Assembly: GCA_026710655.1 (NCBI GenBank)
Contig: JAPOQN010000016.1
Coordinates: 1-64,000, forward strand
Reading direction: 5' to 3'
DNA: 64,000 nt
DNA from: Chloroflexota bacterium
Lineage (GTDB): Bacteria > Chloroflexota > Dehalococcoidia > Tepidiformales > Tepidiformaceae
The position numbers were made by a program, and so were the translations under genes. The notes under the pieces were generated by a model. That model had not been told where the DNA came from. It did no database searches and was given only the letters and a program-made list of their open reading frames with translations. Shown here one piece after another: positions 42,549 through 52,288 of the stretch (position 1 is its first letter; each line of letters opens with the position of its first letter).

Positions 42549-45500
42549 ATGGGGAACCTTGCCGTCCTCTGGGGGTTGCTGCTGCGCCACGGCGCGGCCA
42601 GCTGGCGGATGCTGGCCGTGCTCGCGCTGGGCGTGCTGGTCGCCTCCACCCTGCTGGCGAGCGCGCCCATCTACGCGCGCGCCATGGCCGACCTTGGGCT
42701 TAAGTTCACCGTGCGCGACGAGCTGCGCGGCGAGCCCTCCATCCGCGCCGGTATCGAGGCGCAGCAGCTCGCCACGCCCGACTCGCTCGCCGTGCGCGAG
42801 GCCGTCGAGGACCGCATCGACGAGCGGCTCGGCTGGTTCGCGCACGACCGCTCCGTCGTCGTCGAGTCGGCGCGACTGACGATCGGGGAGAGCGGCGAGG
42901 AACTGCGCGCCGGAACGACGCTGGGCGTGCTCTACGCCATCGAGGGGTTCGAGGAGTACGTCTCCGTGGTCGAGGGGCACTTGCCCTCGGCCAACGGCCC
43001 GGACGAACCGCTGGAGGTGGTGATGGGCGCGCGCGCCGCAGCCGTCGCGCGGTTGCAGCCGGGCGACCACTTCCTGCTCATCGAAGAGGTCGACAACTGC
43101 GACCGCATCATTCCCCAGGGACTGCAGCCGCAGCTCCCCTGCGACCTGCGCGTCATCTATCGCTACAGCGTGCCGGCCGTGCTCACGGGCATCATTTCGA
43201 TCGAGGACCCGGACGCTTCGTTCTGGTCGCGGGCCAGCGACCGCTATGTGCAGCCCACCGCGCCCATCGCCGATTCCGGCCTGGTCTCGCCCATGCTCGC
43301 GCACGTCGACGCGGTGCTGGGCGACCCGGCGGGGGGCTATCCGGGCCTGGCGGGGCGCTATCCGGGGCTGCCCCTCAGCCTGCGCTGGAACGTCCTCGCC
43401 GATATCGACCAGCTTGACCAGGGGAACTTCAAGCGCGCCCGCGAGGACATCCTCGGGCTCAACCAGGACCTGCGCGTCTACAACGGCTATGCCACCAGCC
43501 CGCTCACGGTCACGCTCGATGCGTTCGGGCGGAGCGCCGACTTCCAGCGGGCGCCGCTCACGATCCTGCTCGTCCAGATCGCCGCGATCGCGCTCTTCTA
43601 CGTGGCCCTCATCTCAGTTGCGGTGGTGGAGCGGCAGGGGGAGCAGATCGCCCTGCTGCGCGGGCGCGGGTCGAGCACCTCCCAGATCGTCGCGCTGTAC
43701 GCCCTCGAGGGGCTGGCGCTGGGGCTGCCCGCGATCCTCGTGGCGCCCTTCATCGCCGGCGGCGTGACGGCGCTGCTCGGCTTCACGCCCGTGTTCAGCG
43801 ACATCTCCGGGGGCGACCTGCTGCCCGTCTCCTTCGACCCGCTCGCCTTCCCGCTGGCGGCCTTGGGCGCGCTGCTCTCGATCATCGCGCTCACGGCGCC
43901 CGCCTTCATCGTGGCGCGGCGGGGACCGCAGGGGCAGCGCCGGGCGCTGGCCCGACCGGCGGCGGGCCTGATCCAGCGCTACTACCTCGACGTCGTGCTG
44001 GTTGGGTTCGCGCTGCTCGCCCTCTGGGAGCTGAGCGAGCGCGAGTCCGTCTACACGCCCTCCTCAACGGGCGGCGTCTCCAGCGACCCCCTCCTCCTCG
44101 CCTCGCCGGCGTTGATCATCGCGGCGTCGGCGGCAGTGCTGGCGCGTTTCTACCCGATCGTCCTGCGCGTCATCGTGCGGGTGGCGCAGCGCGTGGCGGG
44201 GGGGGCGGTGGCGATGGGGCTCTGGCAGCTGGTGCGCCGCCCCGGGCCGTACACGCAGCTCGCCCTGCTCCTGATGATGGCCGTGGCCGTGGGCATGTTC
44301 GCGGCCAGCTATACGAGCACCACCGAGCGCTCCTACGAGGACCGTGCCCGCTTCGCCGCGGGCGTCGAGCTGCGCGCGACCGCCAACGACTCCACCTTCC
44401 TGCCCGCGGATCCCGCCCGCCTCGAAGAGACGATTGCCGCCGTCCAGGGGGTCGACGACGTGTCCGCCGTGCTCCGCCGCGAAGGGGAGGTGGCCACGCC
44501 CAACAGCTCCGGCCCGGAGGTGGCCGTGCTGGGCGTCTCCGGGGACTCGGGCGACCTCCTCTGGTGGCGGGAGGACTTCGCCGACCGCCCCCTTGAGGCC
44601 GTCCTCGACCGCGTGGACAGCGGCGAGATACTGCGGGGCATGCCCATCCCGGAAGGCTCGACCGAGCTCTCCGTCTGGGTGAACCCCGCGCTCGACCGCG
44701 GCACGGTGACCATCTGGGCGCGCGTGCGTGACGCCACCGGCCGGCACGACCTGCTGCCCTTCGGCAAGCTCAACTTCCGCGGCTGGCGGGAGTTGCGCGC
44801 CCCCATCCACGATGAGGTGTTCCGCCCGCTGCAGGAGCCGCTCTCCCTGGTCGCGCTCATCCTTACGGAGCCGCAGAACCAGTTCAACGCCAGCAACGAG
44901 CCCGTCTACATCGACGACCTCTCGTCGGTGGATCCGGACGGGACGCTGAACCTGCTGGAAGGCTTCGAGGGCGTCGTCCAATGGGAGGCGATCCCCAGCG
45001 CCGAACGGCTGAGGGACAGCCTGCAGCTGAGCAACGAGGAGGCGCAAACGGGCTCGCAGTCGGCTCGCCTGGGCTTCCGCCGCGGCACTACCGGCGAGCG
45101 CCGCGGGCTCTTTCCCGCCGACCGCGCCATCCCCCTGCCCGCCGTCGCGAGCGAGGCCTTCATGGAGCAGAACCGGCTGGAGGTCGGCGACGAGGAGCTG
45201 ATCGAGATTGACGGCATCATCGTGCCCATCATCGTGCGCGACGTGTACGAGCGCTTCCCCACGCTGCCGACGCTCGAAGGCCCCTCGGTGGTGCTGAACC
45301 GCGACCAGCTGCTGCGCTGGGGGTACATGGTCAGCACCGCCCCGGGCGACCTCTCGCGGCCGAACGAGGTGTGGCTCGACCTGGCGCCCGGCGCCGACCG
45401 CGCGCCCATCATCGAGGCGCTGGACGAGCTGGGGCTGCGACGCATCGTCGACCAGGAAGCGACGCTCGAGTCGGTGCGCTCGAACCCCCTGATCGCGGCC

Positions 45501-45920
45501 AGCGGCACGGGCATCCTCTCCGTCTCGTTCGTGGCGACGCTGGCGCTGGTGGCGGTGGCGCTGCTGGTCTCGCTCTGGATGGCCGTCCAGCGCAGGCGCG
45601 TCGAGTTCGCGGTGCTGGGAGCGATCGGACTGACGCGGCGCCAGGTGATGGCGGTGCTCGGGCTGGAGTACGCCATCGTGGGGGTGGTGGGCGTGGCCGC
45701 GGGCGTGCTCGTGGGGCAGTTCGTGGGACAGCGCATGCTCTCATTCCTCGACGTGACTGAGGCGGGCTTGCCGGTCGAGCCCGGCTTCGTGCTCCAGACG
45801 GAGTGGACGTTCGTGATCGTCGGGGCGGCCGCGGTAGCGGCCGTGTTCGCGGTGGCGCTCATCGCGACGGTGCAGGCCCTCAGCCGCACCTCCGACGCGG
45901 CCGTGCTGCGCACGGAGTAG
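42549..45920 (+). CDS. Second giant FtsX-like ABC permease
   Basis: 1123 residues. An N-terminal helix (MLAVLALGVLVASTLLASAPIYA, residues about 20-42) is followed by an exterior domain of about 300 residues. A first FtsX set spans about 335-450 (TILLVQIAAIALFYVALISVAVVERQGEQIALLRGRGSSTSQIVALYALEGLALG), then helices near 475-600, a second exterior region, and a last FtsX set at about 985-1115. It has the same architecture as the divergent 1120-residue permease, so the two are likely subunits of one transporter. It has no ATPase genes of its own nearby. Confidence 0.9.
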   Translation: MGNLAVLWGLLLRHGAASWRMLAVLALGVLVASTLLASAPIYARAMADLGLKFTVRDELRGEPSIRAGIEAQQLATPDSLAVREAVEDRIDERLGWFAHDRSVVVESARLTIGESGEELRAGTTLGVLYAIEGFEEYVSVVEGHLPSANGPDEPLEVVMGARAAAVARLQPGDHFLLIEEVDNCDRIIPQGLQPQLPCDLRVIYRYSVPAVLTGIISIEDPDASFWSRASDRYVQPTAPIADSGLVSPMLAHVDAVLGDPAGGYPGLAGRYPGLPLSLRWNVLADIDQLDQGNFKRAREDILGLNQDLRVYNGYATSPLTVTLDAFGRSADFQRAPLTILLVQIAAIALFYVALISVAVVERQGEQIALLRGRGSSTSQIVALYALEGLALGLPAILVAPFIAGGVTALLGFTPVFSDISGGDLLPVSFDPLAFPLAALGALLSIIALTAPAFIVARRGPQGQRRALARPAAGLIQRYYLDVVLVGFALLALWELSERESVYTPSSTGGVSSDPLLLASPALIIAASAAVLARFYPIVLRVIVRVAQRVAGGAVAMGLWQLVRRPGPYTQLALLLMMAVAVGMFAASYTSTTERSYEDRARFAAGVELRATANDSTFLPADPARLEETIAAVQGVDDVSAVLRREGEVATPNSSGPEVAVLGVSGDSGDLLWWREDFADRPLEAVLDRVDSGEILRGMPIPEGSTELSVWVNPALDRGTVTIWARVRDATGRHDLLPFGKLNFRGWRELRAPIHDEVFRPLQEPLSLVALILTEPQNQFNASNEPVYIDDLSSVDPDGTLNLLEGFEGVVQWEAIPSAERLRDSLQLSNEEAQTGSQSARLGFRRGTTGERRGLFPADRAIPLPAVASEAFMEQNRLEVGDEELIEIDGIIVPIIVRDVYERFPTLPTLEGPSVVLNRDQLLRWGYMVSTAPGDLSRPNEVWLDLAPGADRAPIIEALDELGLRRIVDQEATLESVRSNPLIAASGTGILSVSFVATLALVAVALLVSLWMAVQRRRVEFAVLGAIGLTRRQVMAVLGLEYAIVGVVGVAAGVLVGQFVGQRMLSFLDVTEAGLPVEPGFVLQTEWTFVIVGAAAVAAVFAVALIATVQALSRTSDAAVLRTE

Positions 45921-46021
45921 GCGGCCGCCGCCCGGCCCGCGCCCGATTAGGCGCGAAATTGGTCGAAATTTCCTCAAAACGGACGGGGTAATTCGGGGTT
46001 TTCGTCCCTAGGGTTTGGCCA

Positions 46022-46130
46022 TGATGCGCCGGACCCGAACTTCTCTCCCGCCAATCGCCGGTCTGCTTCCCTCGCAGCAGGGGCGTGCCGCGGGCGAGCG
46101 GATCCCTCCCGCCACGGGTCCGGCGCATCA
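46022..46130. repeat. 16-bp perfect inverted repeat, long leader hairpin
   Basis: TGATGCGCCGGACCCG (46022-46037) and CGGGTCCGGCGCATCA (46115-46130) are perfect reverse complements 77 bases apart, just upstream of the third VWA gene. The span between them has further small stems. No gene lies inside; it could be a leader structure or the ends of a tiny inserted element. Confidence 0.7.
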
Positions 46131-46182
46131 GTCCCAGACGGTCATGGCGATCTAGCGCCACGCAGACCGCAAGGAGACCCTG

Positions 46183-48039
46183 ATGCCACGAACCAGCCGA
46201 ATCTCCCGGATGCTTGCGGCGATCATCGCGATCGCCATCCTCACCGCGGCCGTCGTTGTCTGGGGGGGTGTCGACGCTGAGTCCGACGCCGCCCCCGCGG
46301 ACGCCAGTCCGGCCGCAGCCACGCAGGCCGCCTCTGAGGCCGCCCGCACTGAGACCGCCCGGGAGGCTGCCCCCACCAATGAGGTCCCGGACACGCAGGT
46401 CGCCTCCAGCCCCACTCCGGTGGCGGGCGAGACCTGCGCCAATTGCGCCACTGACGCCTCCGCCGATCGTACGCCGGGGCAGGTCCGCGCCAGCCAGCGG
46501 GTCGGCACGGTCCTGGGCATCGGCTACGCCTCCAAGGGGGGAGGCGGGCCCATCGAGGTTCTCGGCGCGGTCCAGGAGCTGTACCCGTCCGATACGACCT
46601 TCGAGGACTACGGGCGCCTGCCGTTCGTCGAGACCTCCGTCGACGCCGTCTCCACGTTCAGCCTCGACACCGACCGCACGTCGTACTTGCTTGCCCTGAC
46701 GTGGGCGAAGGAGGGCTACGGCGTGCAGCCGGACTCGGTGCGGGCGGAAGAATGGGTGAACGCGTTCGACTATCGCTACGACCCGCCCGACGACGCCACG
46801 GAGTTCGGCATCACGAGCGCGGCCGCGGGGCACCCGCTGGAGGATGGCCTGCACCTGGTCCGCATCGCCTTCCGGGCCCCGCAGGTTCCCGACGACACGC
46901 CGCTGAACGTGACCCTCGTTCTCGATGCCTCCGGCTCCATGTCGTTCGGGAACCGGGTCGCTATCGCCCGGGAAGCGGCGGAGACCATTCGCCAGAGCCT
47001 GGGCGAACGCGACCGCATCGCCGTCGTGCACTTCACGACAACGGTTCTCGAGACTCTCACGGTCGAGCACACGACTCCCGACGACGAGGCCGTAGCGCGA
47101 TCGATCAGCATGCACTCGCCGCATGGCAGCACGAACGTGCAGGCCGGGCTCAACCTCGGGGTGCAACTGGCCGACGAGGCTCGCCGGGAGCGGCCCGACG
47201 CCTACAACTACATCATTCTCATGTCCGACGGCGTCGCGAACGTGGACGCCACCGACCCGTTCGCCATCCTCGATTCCTCGCCGGATGCCGACAGCCTGAA
47301 TCCGCTCCGCCTGATCACGATCGGCGTGGGCCTCGAGAACTACAACGACTACCTGCTGGAGCAGCTCGCCCAGCACGGCAACGGCTGGTACCGCTACCTC
47401 AACGACATCGATGGGGCGCGGGAGACGTTCAGCCGCGAGAGTTGGCTCACCCTCTCCACCCCCTTCGCCGACCAGACGCGCGCCCAGGTGACCTGGGACC
47501 CGGCAGTGGTGAAGGCCTGGCGCATCCTCGGCTACGAGAACCGCGTGACCCCCGACGAAACGTTCGAGGAGGACCGCAAGGAGTTTGCGGAGATCTTCGC
47601 GACGGCGCCCACGACGGTCTTCTACGAGGTGGAGCTGCACCCGGACGACGGGCTGTCGAAGGCAGGCGATGCGCCCCTTCGCCTCGGCGGCGTGGAGCTG
47701 CGCTGGGTTGACCCGGCCTCGGGTGAGTCCCGCAGCCAGCAGGCGGATGTGTCGGGCCGCACGGACACCGGCTTCGGCGACTTCGAGGACGACCTGTTCC
47801 GGCTGGGCGCCGTCGTGGCGCTCACCGCCGACCGCTACAGCGCCCTTTCCGACGAGAGCGAGGATGCGGAGCCCGCCCCCGCCAGCGTTCATGCCGATCT
47901 GACGGTGCTGCGGGAGGAGCTCCTTGCGCTCCGCGTCAGCCTCAGCGGGCGCGACTCCTACCGCGACTTCCGCTATCTCCTCGGCGAACTCGTACGGCTC
48001 GCCGGGGAGGCGGCCACGTCCCCGCGCTCTGGCCAGTGA
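46183..48039 (+). CDS. Third VWA-domain (YfbK-like) exported protein
   Basis: 618 residues. An N-terminal membrane or signal helix (MLAAIIAIAILTAAVVVWGG, about 10-29) has no lipobox Cys. An Ala/Thr-rich spacer precedes a VWA region that starts with SVDAVSTFSLDTDRTSYLLALTWAKEGYGV and has MIDAS DASGSMSFGNRV (D near 248). It aligns with the two VWA proteins at 6566 and 8899 along the whole domain, including the VTWDPAVVKAWRILGYENR region, and ends in a shorter C-terminus. A hairpin-forming leader of 109 bases lies upstream. Its ligand is unknown; it is convergent with the gene at 48077. Confidence 0.88.
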   Translation: MPRTSRISRMLAAIIAIAILTAAVVVWGGVDAESDAAPADASPAAATQAASEAARTETAREAAPTNEVPDTQVASSPTPVAGETCANCATDASADRTPGQVRASQRVGTVLGIGYASKGGGGPIEVLGAVQELYPSDTTFEDYGRLPFVETSVDAVSTFSLDTDRTSYLLALTWAKEGYGVQPDSVRAEEWVNAFDYRYDPPDDATEFGITSAAAGHPLEDGLHLVRIAFRAPQVPDDTPLNVTLVLDASGSMSFGNRVAIAREAAETIRQSLGERDRIAVVHFTTTVLETLTVEHTTPDDEAVARSISMHSPHGSTNVQAGLNLGVQLADEARRERPDAYNYIILMSDGVANVDATDPFAILDSSPDADSLNPLRLITIGVGLENYNDYLLEQLAQHGNGWYRYLNDIDGARETFSRESWLTLSTPFADQTRAQVTWDPAVVKAWRILGYENRVTPDETFEEDRKEFAEIFATAPTTVFYEVELHPDDGLSKAGDAPLRLGGVELRWVDPASGESRSQQADVSGRTDTGFGDFEDDLFRLGAVVALTADRYSALSDESEDAEPAPASVHADLTVLREELLALRVSLSGRDSYRDFRYLLGELVRLAGEAATSPRSGQ

Positions 48040-48076
48040 CCGGGCTCGCCACGCGGCCGGGGATTTGTCCCTGGTC

Positions 48077-48817
48077 CTAGCGGGCGCCCTGGGGGGAGAC
48101 GAGGATGGCCTCCGCGCTGGCGGGGCTGGCGCCGGCGGGGGCGCGCGTCGCGATGCGGTCGCCGCCGGTGATGGGAGAGTCGTAGGGCTCGACGAAGAAC
48201 AGCGGCACCTGCGCGAATATGCGCACCGTGATCGGTCCATCCGGGCCCGCGAGGGCAATGTCGGCGCCGCCGTCGTCGTAGTGGGCCACGGACTCTACGC
48301 GACCCCAGAGGATGGGCAGCAGGCCCGGGTCGCTCAGCAGCTCCAGGCCGGTGAAGCCCGCGGGCGAGCGGGCGAGGCCATCGGCCTGGGGGGCGCCCGG
48401 CTGCTCGATGGCGATCACCTGGCGGATGACGTAGTTGCGAACGGGATCGCCCTCGCCGACGAAGGTGAGCCAGTGGCCCGCTTCGATGCGTGAGGCCAGG
48501 GTGGGGACGAACGCCTCGAGCGTGGCCCCGGCCTGCAGCGTGGCGGTGAGCGCCTCGCCCTCGGTGTTGGCAGACAGCAGCGTCAGCGAGGCGCCGTTCG
48601 CCTCGCGCACGTCGAAGACGGCGGCGGGGTTGGCGGGCTGGGGCGTCACGAACGGCCCCGCCGCCGGGGGCGCATCGCTGCCGGCCGACTGCGAGACGAT
48701 GAAGGCCACGGCCCCACCCCCCACGAGCAGCGCCAGCACGACCATGACGGCGGCCACGGGCGCGACCAGACGGCGTCGCGAGGGGCCGGGCGGCATCAGC
48801 GGTTCTTCGAGTGCCAC
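48077..48817 (-). CDS. Membrane-anchored DUF5666-like exported protein of unknown function
   Basis: About 246 residues from GTG 48817 (or 239 from ATG 48796). One N-terminal helix (LVAPVAAVMVVLALLVGGGAVAFIV, about 18-42) anchors an exterior beta-rich part with two similar halves (VFDVREANGASLTLLSANTEGEALTATLQAGATLEAFVP and VESVAHYDDGGADIALAGPDGPITVRIFAQVPLFF). These halves resemble the small OB/beta-barrel repeats of DUF5666-type proteins, but I do not claim the family with confidence. It converges on the third VWA gene with a 37-base gap. Confidence 0.6.
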   Translation of the reverse strand: MALEEPLMPPGPSRRRLVAPVAAVMVVLALLVGGGAVAFIVSQSAGSDAPPAAGPFVTPQPANPAAVFDVREANGASLTLLSANTEGEALTATLQAGATLEAFVPTLASRIEAGHWLTFVGEGDPVRNYVIRQVIAIEQPGAPQADGLARSPAGFTGLELLSDPGLLPILWGRVESVAHYDDGGADIALAGPDGPITVRIFAQVPLFFVEPYDSPITGGDRIATRAPAGASPASAEAILVSPQGAR

Positions 48818-48902
48818 GGGCCCATGATAGATGGCGCGCCGCCAGCGGGTGGGGCGAGGGAGACGGCGTAATTCCGGCACTGGTTCTGTTAGGGTCGCAA
48901 GC

Positions 48903-51275
48903 GTGATCCAGAAGGGTGCAGGGCGACTCATGGCGACCGTCGCGGTGGCCGCCGTGCTCGGGATGGCCGCAGTCTCCAGCGGCGAGGCACAGAGCGGCGT
49001 GACCGCCAACCTTGAGGTGCGCGTCTGGCAGAACGTGCGGGACGACCTCGACATCAGCATCAGCGCCCGCCCCGAGGGTGGCTCGTGGCGGACCCTTGGA
49101 ACGGTCGGGCTGCCGCTCGACGACGGTGTCAGCGACACGGGCTACCGCTACGGTGACATCGCGCTGGACGTGCCTCTCCGGGCAGGGGGTCCGGCAGCCG
49201 CCATTGAGGTGCGCGTCTGGCAGAACATCGGGAACCCGAGACTGGTCTACATCAGCGCCCGGTACGCTGGAGGCTTGTGGAGCACGCTCGGAACTGTCCG
49301 CCTGCCGATGGAGGAGCTCAGCCTCACGGGCCGCTTCCGCTATTCGGACATCACGCTCGAGGTTCCAATTCCCGAGGGTGATGTCACGACACTGGTCGGT
49401 CGCCAGGGCTTCTGGGGGTTCCAGGATGGCAGCGGCACGTCCGTGCTTTTCGGCGGCAGGGCGGGGGCCGCCCGGCATGTCGCGCTGGCGGCCCACCCGG
49501 ACGGCCGGGTCATCATTGTGGACAACTGGAACAACGCCATTCGCGAACTCTCGACCGATGGCATCGTGACCACGCTCGCGGGCCGTAACGGCTACGGCGA
49601 CAGGGATGGATCGACCTCGGTGGCGCAGTTCCAGGCCCTGGGCGATGTCGACGTCGACGGGGAGGGGAATATCTACATCGCCGACCGGGGCAACGAATTG
49701 ATCCGCAAGATCACGCCCGACGGCGCCGTTTCCACGATTGCGGGTGGGGGAGAAGGGATCGCCGCCGGTCCCGCACTGGAGGCGGAACTCGACCAACCGC
49801 GCGGGGTCGCGCTGGACGGCGCGGGGAACCTGTACATCCTTGAGAAGCACCGAATCCTGCGTCTCGCGACGAGCGGCACGCTCTCGGTGGTCGCGGGCGG
49901 AGGGGGGCGGAGCCAGGTCGATGGTCCGAGGGAGCGGGCCCAGTTCGCCCACCTCCACGACCTCGACATCGACGATGCCGGGAACGTCTACGTGATCGAC
50001 ATCGACGACGGGCAGAACACCGAGTTCGCAGCAATCCGCAAGGTCGATGTGAGTGGCATGGTGACGACCCTTCTCCACAGCAAGCCGCCGAGCCTTGGCG
50101 GGCTGCTGGCCTATCCAAACGGCATTGCGGTAACGGGCGACGGGACCATTTTCATTGCGAACTCGGGGCGCCACCAGATCGTTACGCTCAGCGCCGATGG
50201 CGAGCTGCGGGGGATCGCCGGAACGGGGGCTGCAGGGTCGGCCGACGGACCGGCGGGGGCGGCTACGTTCTACCGACCGAAGTCGCTCGACATCATGCCC
50301 GACGGTTCGCTCGTCGTGTTCGACCAGGACGGCACCGTCATTCGCGCGATCACGCCCGCCGAGGCGGGCTTCCCACCGGGCCCGGTCGCTCTCGCTGAGG
50401 ACACGTCGCCCTCTCGCCTTGAGGGCGTGTCGGTGCGGAAGTACGCCAGCCACCTCGGGCTCGTCCCCATTGACCTGACCCTCGCCGAAGACGACACCCT
50501 CTTCGTCGGGGACAACAGCGATGGCGTGTGGCGCGTCACGCCGGGCCGGAGATTTGCTACCTTCGCGGGCAACAACGGTTCGGGCTTCGTCGACGGTCCC
50601 GCCAGTGAGGCCGAGTTCCGGTCCCCGGAAGGGATCGTCCTCGACTCCGACGGCAACATTCTCCTCGCTGGTTACGGCAACCGGGCCATCCGCCAGATCG
50701 CGCCCGATGGCACAGTCACGACGCTCCACACATTCGGCAAGAACCCCCACCTGCTGGAATACGAGAGCGATGGCGACTTGCTGGTTCTCCTCAAGGGAGG
50801 GATCGGCGGGGACGAGATCGTGCGCATCACCCCCGAGGGCGCCCAATCGAGCGTGGCAGTTCCCCAGTTCGATGCGATCACGGGCATGGGTGTGAGCCCC
50901 GCGGGTGAGATCTGGATCATTGGCACGGACTATCTGGAAGGGACGACCATCATGCGGCGGACCAGCAGTGGCGACTTCGTAACCGTGCTTGAGACCGACC
51001 CGGGGCGGTGGGGAGGTCTGTTCTCCATCCACGTGCGCGGAATCGATTTCTCGTCCGATGGCATGGCCTACGTGACGGACGAGAAGTACGGACGCATCCT
51101 CAGGATCGCCCCCGACGGGACGGTGGCGACGGTGCTCGATCGGGAGGACTTCGGCTCCGCGAACTTCACGCCGCGGGGCCTCGTGGTCACTCCGCGTGGG
51201 CGCCTGCTCGTCACCAGCGGAGGACTGTTCCCCTCGGAGGGGACTATCTGGCAGATCACGCTCCCGGACGAGTAG
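48903..51275 (+). CDS. Secreted NHL-repeat beta-propeller with duplicated N-terminal VRVWQN domain
   Basis: About 790 residues from GTG 48903 (signal peptide MATVAVAAVLGMAAVSSGEAQS). Two tandem copies of a roughly 60-residue unit follow (LEVRVWQNVRDDLDISISARPEGGSWRTLGTVGLPLDD... and IEVRVWQNIGNPRLVYISARYAGGLWSTLGTVRLPM...). The rest is an NHL propeller of more than ten blades (for example GDVDVDGEGNIYIADRGNELIRKITPDGAVSTIAGGG). Such propellers bind proteins or ligands outside the cell. A GTG rather than the distal ATG 48831 is chosen since the upstream part is only basic. It is divergent from the DUF5666-like gene. Confidence 0.85.
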   Translation: MIQKGAGRLMATVAVAAVLGMAAVSSGEAQSGVTANLEVRVWQNVRDDLDISISARPEGGSWRTLGTVGLPLDDGVSDTGYRYGDIALDVPLRAGGPAAAIEVRVWQNIGNPRLVYISARYAGGLWSTLGTVRLPMEELSLTGRFRYSDITLEVPIPEGDVTTLVGRQGFWGFQDGSGTSVLFGGRAGAARHVALAAHPDGRVIIVDNWNNAIRELSTDGIVTTLAGRNGYGDRDGSTSVAQFQALGDVDVDGEGNIYIADRGNELIRKITPDGAVSTIAGGGEGIAAGPALEAELDQPRGVALDGAGNLYILEKHRILRLATSGTLSVVAGGGGRSQVDGPRERAQFAHLHDLDIDDAGNVYVIDIDDGQNTEFAAIRKVDVSGMVTTLLHSKPPSLGGLLAYPNGIAVTGDGTIFIANSGRHQIVTLSADGELRGIAGTGAAGSADGPAGAATFYRPKSLDIMPDGSLVVFDQDGTVIRAITPAEAGFPPGPVALAEDTSPSRLEGVSVRKYASHLGLVPIDLTLAEDDTLFVGDNSDGVWRVTPGRRFATFAGNNGSGFVDGPASEAEFRSPEGIVLDSDGNILLAGYGNRAIRQIAPDGTVTTLHTFGKNPHLLEYESDGDLLVLLKGGIGGDEIVRITPEGAQSSVAVPQFDAITGMGVSPAGEIWIIGTDYLEGTTIMRRTSSGDFVTVLETDPGRWGGLFSIHVRGIDFSSDGMAYVTDEKYGRILRIAPDGTVATVLDREDFGSANFTPRGLVVTPRGRLLVTSGGLFPSEGTIWQITLPDE

Positions 51276-51282
51276 CCCCGGA

Positions 51283-52095
51283 CTACCTGGCCTTCGAGCC
51301 GCCGTCGACCTGGTAGTAGGCGCCTGTCATGAAGGATGACTCGTCGCTCAGCAGGAAGGCGGCGAGGGCGGCCACCTCGTGCGGTTCGCCGTAGCGACGC
51401 AGGGGCAGGCCCGCGGCGATGTCGCGGTAGCGGCCCTCGGGGTCGTCGGGATCGCCGCCGCGCTCGATGGACCGCATCATGCGCGTCTCGATGGGCGCGG
51501 GGCAGATGGCGTTCACGCGGATGTTGTCGCGGGCGAATTCGAGCGCGGCCGTGCGCGTGATGCCGATGACGGCGTGCTTGCTCGCCCCGTAGGCGACCAG
51601 GTGGGGCGTGCCACCCAGCCCGGCCGTGGAGGCGGTGTTCACGATCGCCCCGCCGCCGCGCGCCCGCATGGCCGGTCCGACGGCTTTGAGGCCCAGCCAG
51701 ACGCCCTTCACGTTCACGTCGATGACCTTGTCGAAGACGTCCTCGGGGTAGTCGGTCAGGGGGGTGACCACGCCCTCGATGCCGGCGTTGTTGAAAAAGG
51801 CGTCGATGCCGCCGAAGCGGTCGACGGCTTCACTCACGTAGCGCTCGTGGTCGGCCCAGCGGGTGACGTCGGCGGGGACGGCGAGGGCCTCGCTGCCCGC
51901 CTCCTCGACGGCCGCCACGGCGCCTGCGAGGTCGGTCCCCGCGAGGTCGACGGCGACAATGCGCGCGCCCTCCTGCGCGAGGCGGACGCAGGTGGCGCGG
52001 CCGATGCCGCCCGCCGCGCCGGTGATGACGGCGACCTTGCCGTCGAAACGCTCGCTCGGGTTCTCCAGGCGCTTGCTCGCTGCCTGCTCGCTCAT
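51283..52095 (-). CDS. Short-chain dehydrogenase/reductase
   Basis: 270 residues. SDR signature: VITGAAGGIGRATCVRLAQEG (about 24-44), IVAVDLAG after strand 2 (Asp favours NAD), NNAGIEG, STAGLGG with the catalytic Ser, and YGASKHA with Tyr/Lys near 161-165. The C-terminal FLLSDESSFMTGAYYQVDGG is the conserved dimer tail of the classical family (3-oxoacyl-ACP reductase and polyol dehydrogenase type). A second, more distant SDR lies at 22094. Its stop codon is 8 bases from the convergent NHL gene. Confidence 0.94.
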   Translation of the reverse strand: MSEQAASKRLENPSERFDGKVAVITGAAGGIGRATCVRLAQEGARIVAVDLAGTDLAGAVAAVEEAGSEALAVPADVTRWADHERYVSEAVDRFGGIDAFFNNAGIEGVVTPLTDYPEDVFDKVIDVNVKGVWLGLKAVGPAMRARGGGAIVNTASTAGLGGTPHLVAYGASKHAVIGITRTAALEFARDNIRVNAICPAPIETRMMRSIERGGDPDDPEGRYRDIAAGLPLRRYGEPHEVAALAAFLLSDESSFMTGAYYQVDGGSKAR

Positions 52096-52195
52096 GACGT
52101 CCTCCGGGGGCGGTCCGCCCGCGGGCGTAGTGTAGGAGAGCGGGGCGCGGAGGGGGCGACGGGTAGGGGCGGCGGCGCTATTCTGGGAGTTCGTT

Positions 52196-52272
52196 CGGGG
52201 TGTAGCTCAGCCAGGTAGAGTGCTTCGTTCGGGACGAAGAGGTCCCCGGTTCAAATCCGGGCACCCCGACCA
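52196..52272 (+). tRNA. tRNA-Pro (anticodon CGG)
   Basis: Plus-strand cloverleaf with acceptor CGGGGTG/CACCCCG, D-arm, anticodon stem CTTCG/CGAAG around TTCGGGA (anticodon CGG), and T-arm CCCGG-TTCAAAT-CCGGG. The discriminator is A and CCA is encoded. The C1-G72 start is normal for bacterial tRNA-Pro. Confidence 0.97.
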
Positions 52273-52288
52273 TCCTTCTCCCGGGACT

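Noticed and set aside
47973-51032. 1019-codon minus-strand frame under the NHL-propeller gene
   Set aside because: The opposite strand has a signal peptide, tandem repeats and NHL blades; this frame has none.
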